DNA of 11,293 nt from Cephalothrix spiralis (Eukaryota; Nemertea; Palaeonemertea; Archinemertea; Cephalotrichidae): NCBI GenBank assembly GCA_032353305.1, contig JAUCNG010376705.1:1-11293 (forward strand), given 5' to 3'. Of the stretch, positions 1 through 6,609 are shown in pieces (the stretch's first letter is position 1; the number at the start of each line of letters is the position of its first letter). Position numbers and translations under genes: made by a program. A model generated the notes under the pieces. The model searched no databases. It saw only the letters and a list, made by a program, of their open reading frames with translations, and was not told where the DNA came from.

Positions 1-1029
1 GTAAAATTAATGTCTTTCATAATCATATGTTATTGCATATTTGATGTTCATCTTTTGCATGTAGGTATAGGCCACAGTCAAAGAGCCTAGAGGCGGTAAC
101 TTATCTATATAATTTATTACGTCACAATATTTATGACGTCAGATTTAAACAAAAAATTGTGTTTTTTGCGGTTTTTTCGGTACAAAAAGAGCCTATAATT
201 TCTAAAATAATGGTCGTAGAGCAGAATAAATTATATTTTCGTGATCCTCAATACCTGGCCTTTCACTTGATACTAAATTCGATGAAATCGGAAGAAAAAA
301 TTTCCATTTTGTTCACACTGACGTCATAATCGCAACAATGCCCTCATATATTATATAAAAAATTGTATCATCTTACGTCAATATATTTGAAAGTAATTGT
401 CACAGAGGTTTTAAGGCAATTCAATGAGTTAAAAAAAATGGCAGGAAAAATAAGTTAGAACCCCCCAGTCGGAATAGGGTTAAAGGATATCCAGGAGCTT
501 AAAACATCTATTTTTATATCCAAAAACTTTCAGATTACCGCTCCACCCCCATATTTATGTACACATTTTTTTCCATGATTCCCCTTAAATACTATGTTAC
601 ATCCCAAATGCCTTTGACTGTTTTGAAATATCTGTTGAATAAAATTATGCTCAGGCGACACGCAATGACTATAGTTATATTTATCAGATAATTAGCCATT
701 TATCATTATAATTTTTGATAGTAATTTAAAACCAGAAAGCTGCACCTATTTCCTTTAATTTTTCATGGCAGTAACTTTATGCAATAAATATAGTCTTCTT
801 AGATATTGAGATCTTTGGCTAAGTCAGTGGTGATGGCATGTACCTGTATAATACATGTTGGTATAGCTTAGCTTTATTAGGTAGTTTCCTGAATATAATA
901 TAATTATTTCTTAGAACATTAATAATTTTATTTTCAAATTGATCTAGATAGGTCTATTTGTAATATTATTTTTGATAAGAGGTATTACACTTTAACTACA
1001 ATATTCTTTAACATGTCTTTTTTTTACAG
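1..1029. other. Upstream non-coding sequence, probably intron, with repeat remnants
   Basis: No exon could be supported here. The first recognised plus-strand exon at 1030 starts inside a codon, so at least one earlier exon exists, and this stretch is probably at least partly the intron before it. It is AT-rich with stops in all frames. Two perfect TGACGTCA palindromes lie at 134-141 and 319-326. The part around 259-288 resembles a second stretch near 6124-6155. The pyrimidine-rich stretch around 530-590 may be degraded transposon sequence. I saw no promoter, tRNA or coding signal. Confidence 0.45.
121..330 (+). repeat. Possible dispersed repeat copy with two TGACGTCA palindromes
   Basis: The block runs between perfect TGACGTCA palindromes at 134-141 and 319-326. 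It contains a segment at about 259-288 of the form TTTCACTTGATACTAAATTCGA, with one-base variants. A related segment lies at 6124-6155 (TTCATTTGATACCAAATTTG), itself preceded by a GACGTAATGACAAAAAATGTG stretch near 6063 that echoes the GACGTCAG...AAAAAATTGTG stretch near 135-160. The shared order of motifs suggests two old copies of one dispersed family. TGACGTCA is also the consensus CRE (CREB/ATF site), but no promoter is visible nearby, so function is not claimed. Confidence 0.35.
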
Positions 1030-1093
1030 ACTTAAAATAACGCTTAGTGAGGAAGTCGAGAATGAGAAGAGTGATTTTGATGATAATCAGAAG
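1030..1093 (+). CDS. Exon 1 seen of the plus-strand gene
   Basis: A T-rich tract ends in TTTTTTTACAG before base 1030, and AAG|GTAAGTT follows base 1093; both are good matches to metazoan splice sites. The first base completes a codon begun in an upstream exon. The next 63 bases read LKITLSEEVENEKSDFDDNQK, while the other two frames hit a stop within the first three codons. The exon ends in phase 0. The encoded segment is strongly acidic. Confidence 0.62.
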
Positions 1094-3400
1094 GTAAGTT
1101 AACTGCTACATTCTAGCTTTCATTAATGGAAAAATCCATAAGAATCTATGTCTATAATGACTTTGATAATTGTTTTGTATGAAGACACAACAAATAACTA
1201 TAATTTTATGCTAAAAAATGGGAAGGGGACTTTGGGAAGTTTCCTGTCTAGATACTTACCGGTATTATTAATGTTATTTATTTATAGATTCGATTGACAA
1301 AAACGTGCTTATATCTTATGTCTTTCGACAGATACTGAGCTACTGTAATACTAGTAACTAAAATAGAACATTTGAAATGTTATGACTGTACAAATCATCT
1401 TGTCCCCAATGCCAATCTTGATTAGTTGGATATTGTTGAGAAATGTGCGCCGACGTGAAACGACTCGGGGGTACTAACTAAAAGATTGGGGATTCATCCT
1501 TAAAAATCAAACCTCAATCTTTTAAAATCGTTCAAAAAGAGTAAACTAGAAAAACTCTCGGCGGCGCGCCAATAAATACGACAGCGGCCGCGGCGCGACG
1601 GGTGATTTTTATCGACGGTAGCGGATATAAATCAACAGCTCTGCATGGAGAATGGGAACAAATGCCAAATTAATGTAATTAAATATTTTCAGAAAAAATT
1701 AAACAAGATCGCAACATGCCTTAATCTACGGAGTCGGGTCTTACAGGTAAATTATTCTTTTAAAACATAACTTTATCTGTTTGTATTCATATTGTGTCTT
1801 ATAAGAGCGCGCTATTATATGATAGACTTTATATCCGATCCACTTGGCCGATATTCTAGTCAACTAGAAGTTGTTCTTTTTACATGCATCCGCTTAATAA
1901 CTTAGCCGATAGTGATGAGGAGTAGGATCATGTTACTCTGCTGCGAGCAATTTAGGTCACAATAGCCATTAACGAAGGGAGATGATCCAAGAGTTTATGC
2001 TAAAATTGAATCTGATCACGATGTTAACCGATATTTGAATTTTACGGATCAGGTTAACCGAAAAATGTGGTTTTGCGGTTTCAGGAATCAATATGGGGGT
2101 ATTTTCACGCTTCACATAGGCCTATTCACGTTTCACGTAAGGCCGTTTTAGCGTTTCACGCGTTCACGTTTTTAACCCTTTACCCCCATCATTATACGCG
2201 TTTCCGCGTTGAAAAAATCATCATATTCATTTATCCAAAACCGATGATAAAATTTCTAATAGGGAGAAGGGTATGCCTTCATGTTGCTTAATATAGAGAG
2301 TCTACGCGGACTTTCCTTCGTGGAGTGGACATGCTAGGTTAACTCTGATTAGCTAGTTTATCTTGTAACATTGATTGGATGTTACTTTTGTTGAGTTGAG
2401 GTTTTTTGCCATTCGGTTCACCATAGTTGAATGTTACTTTTGTAACTTTTCTACTATAAATTATGTGCTTGCATAAATTATATTTTCATATTCCTTTGCA
2501 GCTTGACGGAAGTACAAATGATGCTGATGCTAGCATTATATTGGATGAAATGAAAGAAATATTTTCTAGTATGTGTTATTAAATGTTAATTAAATTGCAT
2601 TTCCAACTGTGGTAAAGAAATTTCTTTTTTGTTTAGAAATTTAATATAACTCATTTAAACCAGAGATTACTAAAAAAGAACATATTTTTTTAGTTTGGGT
2701 TTAAAAACCAAAAGAAGGTACGTACTACATATACCATGTAGTTTGTAAACTTATTGGTGAATCGCAGTAGGACAACATGTATTTTAATACCATGAAGTTT
2801 TTTTCTGTCTCAATTTATCGTAAAAAGGACCTGAACTCGATGCAACTAAAGGTTTCTCAAAGGTATTCGGTCGGGTTGGGCCTGTTCAAATCAGACTCGA
2901 TTCATTTCCATTAGGGTCGCCACTAAGCTGTAGGTCTCAAAATAGCCAAAATCCAACAGTATATAGGCAAACAAAGTCCTGCTCAGGAACGGCCGTCTCA
3001 GAAACAAGAGACCGGCTCAGAAACGCCCGTCGTCCTAGGGGGTTTAGGGGGCAATGCCCCGACTGATATAATATAATACCTAAAACTACTGGGGACGAGG
3101 GTCGTATCTGAGTCGGTCGTTGCAATAAATACAGCCATTTGAGTCCGCGCGAATCGGTTATGGCAATAAACTCGTGTCCAAGCCGGTCTCTCTTGCCTGT
3201 GACGGTCGTGCCTCAGCCGGATTTTGTTTGCTGGTAGATAAGTCTCAAAAACTCGTTCCTATTAGATTAAACCCACATTAATTAAAATTCCACAAACGCT
3301 TTTTTTCAGATATGGATTCCTTTTTGAATAATCCAAGAAGAGAATTTCCAATCGACGTTGTGGCAGCACAAGCGAAAATGTACTCTAGTACAACAAAAGG
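1030..3400 (+). CDS. Unidentified spliced protein gene, partial (four internal exons)
   Basis: Gene span covering exons 1030-1093, 1693-1746, 2502-2568 and 3310-3400, 276 coding bases in all. Each exon has only one open frame compatible with its neighbours, and the phases join without a stop: exon 1 ends in phase 0, exon 2 is 54 nt and symmetric, exon 3 begins in phase 0 and ends with one spare base, and exon 4 begins with the two missing bases. The roughly 91 residues start acidic (ITLSEEVENEKSDFDD), then become basic and helical (KLNKIATCLNLRSRVLQ), then mixed (DEMKEIFSNMDSFLNN, EFPIDVVAAQAKMYSSTTKG). I do not recognise the family and no domain is visible. The start lies left of the window. 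The 3' end was not located: exon 4 ends in phase 2 and needs a further exon. Introns are 599, 755 and 741 bp. Confidence 0.6.
1094..1692 (+). other. Intron holding a CpG-rich island
   Basis: This 599-bp intron is AT-rich except for a CpG-rich stretch at about 1555-1630. That stretch contains an AscI site (GGCGCGCC, 1563-1570) and a NotI site (GCGGCCGC, 1584-1591), plus a direct repeat of GCGGCGCG at 1561-1568 and 1590-1597. A GC-richer patch at 1447-1475 precedes it. The island has no open frame and looks like a transposon fragment. Confidence 0.5.
1693..1746 (+). CDS. Exon 2 seen of the plus-strand gene
   Basis: A 54-nt symmetric exon between ATATTTTCAG and a GTAAATT donor. In phase 0 it reads KKLNKIATCLNLRSRVLQ, exactly the phase left by the exon at 1030-1093 and expected by the exon at 2502. 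The peptide is basic and probably helical. Because it is short and symmetric it could be skipped without shifting the frame. Confidence 0.6.
1747..2501 (+). other. Intron with short repeats
   Basis: The 755-bp intron contains a cluster of TTCACG hexamers (2104-2168) and a 9-base direct repeat GTTAACCGA at 2023-2031 and 2053-2061, each preceded by GATCA. The open stretch at 2067-2291 is built largely on this repeat and is not treated as a gene. No other feature was seen. Confidence 0.5.
2104..2168. repeat. TTCACG hexamer cluster
   Basis: TTCACG occurs at 2104-2109, 2125-2130, 2132-2137, 2155-2160 and 2163-2168, with a variant TTCACA at 2111-2116. Spacing is irregular (7, 8, 9, 14 and 23 bases between successive copies). 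This is a degenerate short tandem repeat or a cluster of binding sites in an intron; the sequence alone does not separate the two. Confidence 0.6.
2502..2568 (+). CDS. Exon 3 seen of the plus-strand gene
   Basis: Acceptor TTCCTTTGCAG ends at 2501, and donor GTATGTG starts at 2569. In phase 0 the exon reads 22 codons (LDGSTNDADASIILDEMKEI, then FS) and leaves one base, A, which pairs with the AT opening the exon at 3310 to make an Asn codon. The segment has an acidic loop-like start followed by a likely helix. Confidence 0.62.
2569..3309 (+). other. Intron with a GC-rich repetitive block
   Basis: The 741-bp intron changes composition sharply at about 2825-3245, where G+C rises well above the surroundings; its ends are AT-rich. 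Its left part carries a small palindrome, TTTGGGTTTAAAAACCAAA, near 2693-2712. The block is described separately. No exon with consistent phase was found inside it. Confidence 0.5.
2830..3245. repeat. GC-rich block of CTCAGAAAC / CCGGTC motifs, probable transposon relic
   Basis: Short motifs recur in variant forms: CTCAGGAACGGCCGT near 2983, CTCAGAAAC near 2998 and 3017, GCCCGTCGTC near 3025, CTGAGTCGGTCGT near 3109 and CTCAGCCGG near 3212. AGAGACCGGCT (3007-3017) has an inverted partner AGCCGGTCTCT (3181-3191). A tight hairpin, GGGGC-AAT-GCCCC, sits at 3048-3060. There is no long open frame; the 62-codon minus-strand run at 2937-3125 has no family resemblance. It reads as an inserted, decayed repeat element. 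Confidence 0.45.
3310..3400 (+). CDS. Exon 4 seen of the plus-strand gene
   Basis: The acceptor is a long T run followed by CAG ending at 3309; the donor is GTAAGC at 3401. After the two bases completing the split codon it reads MDSFLNNPRRE, FPIDVVAAQAK and MYSSTTK, and ends with GG, leaving phase 2. No stop occurs in this frame. The continuation is not found with confidence. Three weak terminal-exon possibilities are listed under rejected items. Confidence 0.62.
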
Positions 3401-3499
3401 GTAAGCTAAACGAAAACCGATTTTTGTTAATGAATCTCAAAGATGTCAAAGACGATTGAATTATCATCTAAGTCTCCTTATTAATGTGGAATCGCTATC

Positions 3500-4140
3500 T
3501 TTTAAAAAGGCTGTTATCCTTCTCAGGATTCAGTAGTTTAGTTAAAATCATAATCCCACTTCTGAACGAATTCAAGAATATAGCGTTTTCAGTTCTAAGT
3601 AGATATTGATTAAAAATGCTTTATCGGTAATGTCTAACGATCTCTAAAACGCGTGGTAGTCTTCCATTGAAATGTATGATTAATTGATCGTTATTTTTTG
3701 TAAATCCTATTTGGGTATTTTTAGAATTGGAGATGTTTTAGTTTCTCTTAGATTTGATTTTCTGAATATATGACATTTTTATAAAAAAAATTGTTAAACT
3801 TATAAATAGCTGAAAAATAATTCAAAAAGCGTTCTATTGTAAAAATTAGATCTAAGAGAGAATCTAAAACATCTTTAATTGTTTAAAAAAATACCCGAAA
3901 TAGGATTCACAAAAAATAACATGATATTTTTTATTATAAAACGAAACAGCTGTCTGTCAACTAACCATTTCATTGAAAGGGTAACAACGCGTTTTAGAGA
4001 TCGTTAGACCATACCGATAAAGCACTCGGCCATTCATTATTACTATCAACTGAAAACACTATAGATTAAGTTCATCTCTGTTACCATAACATATCTAAGT
4101 TAGCACTTTAGAACTGATCAGAACTCCTTTCAAAAAGGGG
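3500..4140. repeat. Long imperfect inverted repeat (foldback element)
   Basis: The arms are about 3501-3770 and 3840-4140. Matching blocks in order, left against reverse-complemented right: 3501-3525 with 4117-4140; about 3580-3596 with about 4047-4065; 3621-3654 with 3987-4020, including a 22-base perfect match (3633-3654 with 3987-4008); 3691-3720 with 3887-3920; and 3731-3753 with 3850-3874. The loop is about 75-100 bp. Arms differ by scattered substitutions and small indels, so the element is old. It carries no transposase and no certain target duplication was seen, so it is best described as a foldback or long-TIR non-autonomous element. Confidence 0.75.
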
Positions 4141-4528
4141 GGCAATTTAGAACGCCTTTTAGAAAAAGGGCAAAGAATTATTTAAAATCACGATCTTTAT
4201 TCAATATAATAGTCATAAATAATACTGTTTTATAACAATACATGTATAATATATAAAATACAAACGCCAAAAATGGCGTCTAATGCGCGAAAATTAGCAA
4301 AAAAAATTGAATTTCAAATGTTCTACGTTCCTATGCCAACAACAATATTATGTTACCGAAGATATCAAATTGAGACGTTTTCGCCTTTTTAAAATTTCGT
4401 GATTTACATAGTGAAAATTACCAATATTTAGATAAACATCTTATCATGATCTTACAGTACCTATTATGAGCAAATGCTGACAATTTGATTTTTTTGTCAC
4501 ACAACTTGCGCCCAGTATTTGTTTTCTA
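4141..4528. other. AT-rich spacer
   Basis: AT-rich sequence between two repeat elements. It starts with two echoing runs, CAAAAAGGGGGGCAATTTAG and CCTTTTAGAAAAAGGGCAAAG, at about 4131-4177, which repeat the outer end of the foldback. It includes one ACATGT-containing palindrome near 4231. Nothing else was supported. Confidence 0.4.
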
Positions 4529-4924
4529 AGGCCTTTTTTATTAATTACTTGGTTTACGGACACCGCCGGTGAAAAATTCCGAAAAAAGAAAATAATACAA
4601 AAAAAAATTTACCGCCGGCGACGGACATTTTTTAGAAACCAATATAATATTTTTATTTTTTTTTACCGCCAAAGGAATTTTCAGACGTCAAATGAAAAAA
4701 AAAATTTTTTACCGCCGGCGACGGACATTTTTAGACGTCGAATTTTTAGAAAAACGTCTGAAAAATGAAAATAATAAAGAATTTTTTTTTTACCGACGAC
4801 GGAATTACCAGACGTCGAATGAAAAAATACGTTGGAAAAATGGAAATAATGTATTTTTTTACCGCCGCCGGCGGGATTTTTTGAAAAGTTTGTCCGTAAA
4901 CCAAGTAATTAAAAAAAAAAGCCT
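4529..4924. mobile_element. MITE-like element with 20-bp perfect terminal inverted repeats
   Basis: AATTACTTGGTTTACGGACA at 4543-4562 has a perfect inverted partner at 4891-4910. The similarity continues outward through a T or A run to AGGC (4529-4532) and GCCT (4921-4924), giving an element of about 396 bp. It has no coding capacity. Between the ends, a GC-rich core of the form ACCGCCGGCGACGGAC recurs at 4562, 4611, 4665, 4711, 4792 and 4861, each followed by AT-rich sequence that often contains AGACGTCGAAT. A clean target-site duplication is not visible; a TA flank is possible on the left but does not match exactly on the right. The ends do not let me assign a transposase superfamily. Confidence 0.8.
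4562..4876 (+). repeat. Internal ACCGCCGGCG tandem repeats of the MITE
   Basis: Six units open with ACCG(C/A)CG-type cores at 4562, 4611, 4665, 4711, 4792 and 4861, at spacings of 49, 54, 46, 81 and 69 bases. Units at 4611 and 4711 share the 16-base core ACCGCCGGCGACGGAC. AGACGTC follows in three units (near 4683, 4733 and 4810). The GC core itself is partly palindromic (CGCCGGCG), so the array can form alternating hairpins. A 93-codon open frame at 4692-4973 is only the translated repeat (FFYRRRR-like units) and is not a gene. Confidence 0.7.
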
Positions 4925-5990
4925 AACATTTAACTTTGGAAATGCATATTATTGTATGATGATATATCAGTGAATAATTTGAGTAGTAATATAATTTTGG
5001 TGCAATAGGATCGAAAGGTAAAAAATTTAAGTTTATGCAATGTAAAAACAAAAAGAGAATTTTGAACGTTTTAATGTTTTGATATCTCTGGTCACTAATA
5101 TAAGAGCCAAAACAATATCTCTCTGTTATGACCTTGAACGACCCAAATAATGTTTCCTTATACACTTGAATTTTTAAATTTAACTTTATAATGTTTTTTT
5201 ATGGATCTAAATGAAAAATTTAAGTTCTTAGGCGACTTTTTTTATTTGATATTTAAGTCATGTAACTTAACGTAAAAATAACTGTCTCTTGAAGATATAA
5301 GGAAAATATATGAATATATGATAAATAAAAAATAAGTATACTTGTATAAACATAATATGTAATATATAGCACTTGTATAGTTGTGTAAATCTGTAAAGGT
5401 TTAAAACAATATACTGCGGAAAAAAATCGAATGCGAAATTAATAACATCTAAATTGTTTTTGTTTAAAAAATCAATTAAATTGTTGAAATTCAAATATGT
5501 AAGCTTGAGTTAAAAATTAATAACGCCCCTAATAATACTTCCCTTGTTTACTAATTTAAATTTCTTAAATTTCTTACAATTAAAAAATGTTATAATTAAA
5601 TATAAATTTACCTTAAAAGAGTAAAAATTAGTTTACCCCTGACACTATTATTTCACGCCAAAACATCCTTTCCCACTAAATGCTTTTGAGAATGTATAAA
5701 ATTTATAGTAAAAGTTGAAACATTGATTCAGTTATAGTCTTTATCCAAGTAGTATTGCACATGATTATATTTTCTGAATGGTCAGGATGATTTCAACCTA
5801 AAAAAGAAAAGTAAATTTGATTAAGTATAAAATATAATATTGACCGAATATTAAAACTTATGTTTTAATAATAATTTTACCTTTTTGTACATTGTACCCA
5901 CCTCAAAATATCACAAAGCCTCATACATATAAATCGCATAAAAATAATAATAATCAAATTTGGGCGAAAATCTCATAAAAGCGTCAAATC
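4925..5990. other. AT-rich stretch with no feature seen
   Basis: Very AT-rich sequence between the MITE and the repeat patch near 6000. Two minus-strand open runs (4923-5165 and 5267-5494) are 75-80 codons, dominated by Phe, Tyr, Ile and Leu codons expected from AT-rich DNA, with no splice support. TTACC-type sequences near 5607-5613 and 5876-5882 resemble minus-strand donors, but no phase-consistent exon attaches to them. Confidence 0.4.
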
Positions 5991-5999
5991 TCTAAAGCC

Positions 6000-6440
6000 T
6001 GGTCTGGGGAAGTCCCAACTGAGTTCCGAATTTAAAACTGAAGTTAAAGCAAGATAGAGTTGTGACGTAATGACAAAAAATGTGTCCTATAAAAAAGTAC
6101 ATTTCCGTAATTCTGACTCTTTGCTCCTTCATTTGATACCAAATTTGACCAAAATGTTTTAAATTTAAAAATTCACAATTTTACTCCAATATATCGGCAA
6201 GGGCTGGTTTTAGGCTATATTTCTTCGATTCGCTCATGCTTATAGTGATCTATAGTTTGTTGAAAAAAACTTATATGCCTCCGTTTCAATTTTCACTCCG
6301 CCATCTATTCTCAGATGATATGTTCTTTAGAGATCGCGGCGTGGCTCGCTAAAGGGCTGAGGGGTCGTAAAATGCGTAAGGCGAAAATTGAATCGCGTTT
6401 TGCGCATTTCTCGTAAAAGGGCTTAGTCGATTTTTCTTTC
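6000..6440. repeat. GC-richer repeat patch with direct and inverted repeats
   Basis: The patch starts with the segment related to 121-330 (GACGTAATGACAAAAAATG near 6063; TTCATTTGATACCAAATTTG near 6128). Further right, GGCTCGCTAAAGGGCTGAGG (near 6342) and a diverged copy TCTCGTAAAAGGGCTTAGTC (near 6411) form a direct repeat about 69 bp apart. TTCAATTTTC near 6286 is inverted as GAAAATTGAA near 6383. No open frame of note. A decayed transposable element is the simplest reading. Confidence 0.4.
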
Positions 6441-6493
6441 TTCATTTATCTAAAATATAGGTTCTCTTGAGCTCAACGAACGCTATTAGAATC

Positions 6494-6499
6494 TTTAAT
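6494..6499 (-). terminator. Possible polyadenylation signal ATTAAA of the coiled-coil gene
   Basis: On the minus strand the hexamer ATTAAA, the commonest variant of AATAAA, lies about 60 bases after the predicted stop codon at 6560-6562. That would give a 3'-UTR of roughly 80-100 bases. In AT-rich DNA such hexamers are frequent, so the call rests only on its position. Confidence 0.3.
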
Positions 6500-6559
6500 G
6501 CTTTAGGAGAACCGTATACATATGATTTTTCTTTAAATTAGTATTCTTACCTTATGCCA

Positions 6560-6609
6560 TTAAAGAAAGGCATTGCCGTTCTGAAAATATCGATAGTCAT
6601 AGCCTGTGC
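6560..6609 (-). CDS. Terminal coding exon of the coiled-coil gene
   Basis: The acceptor AATTTCAATTTCAG precedes base 6609. In the phase given by exon 3 it reads GTGYDYRYFQNGNAFL and stops at TAA 6562-6560. An oddity lowers confidence: a second frame of the same stretch is open (AQAMTIDIFRTAMPFFNGI) up to a strong-looking donor AAG|GTAAGA about a dozen bases after the stop. Either the donor is fortuitous, the 3'-UTR is spliced, or another transcript enters in the other phase. A second AG about 27 bases further in (before AACGGCAATG) is an alternative acceptor. Confidence 0.55.

Larger units (their letters stand above)
3401..6493. other. Gene-poor region between converging genes, rich in repeats
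   Basis: About 3 kb without a convincing gene. It contains the foldback at 3500-4140, the MITE-like element at 4529-4924, an AT-rich desert at about 4925-5990 with only chance open frames, and a GC-richer repetitive patch at about 6000-6440. The last exon of the plus-strand gene should lie here or beyond, but none of the possible splice acceptors is convincing. Confidence 0.45.

Noticed and set aside
2067-2291. 74-codon plus-strand open frame
   Set aside because: It lies wholly in an intron and covers the TTCACG repeat, with no splice support or family resemblance.
2937-3125. 62-codon minus-strand open frame
   Set aside because: It falls in the GC-rich repeat block, where fewer stops are expected, and shows no recognisable motif.
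3725-3773. Possible last exon of the plus-strand gene, reading GIGDVLVSLRFDFLNI then stop
   Set aside because: The acceptor and phase fit, but it lies wholly in the left arm of the foldback element, so agreement is probably chance.
4458-4488. Possible last exon of the plus-strand gene, reading GTYYEQMLTI then stop
   Set aside because: The phase fits after the exon at 3310-3400, but ten codons are too few to exclude chance and the acceptor is only moderate.
4692-4973. 93-codon plus-strand open frame with repeated FFYRRRR-like units
   Set aside because: It is the translation of the MITE's internal GC-rich repeats and A/T runs, and it crosses the element's right end. No splice or homology support.
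4923-5494. Minus-strand open frames at 4923-5165 and 5267-5494
   Set aside because: Phe/Tyr/Ile-rich runs of 75-80 codons are expected by chance in AT-rich DNA; no splice sites or homology.
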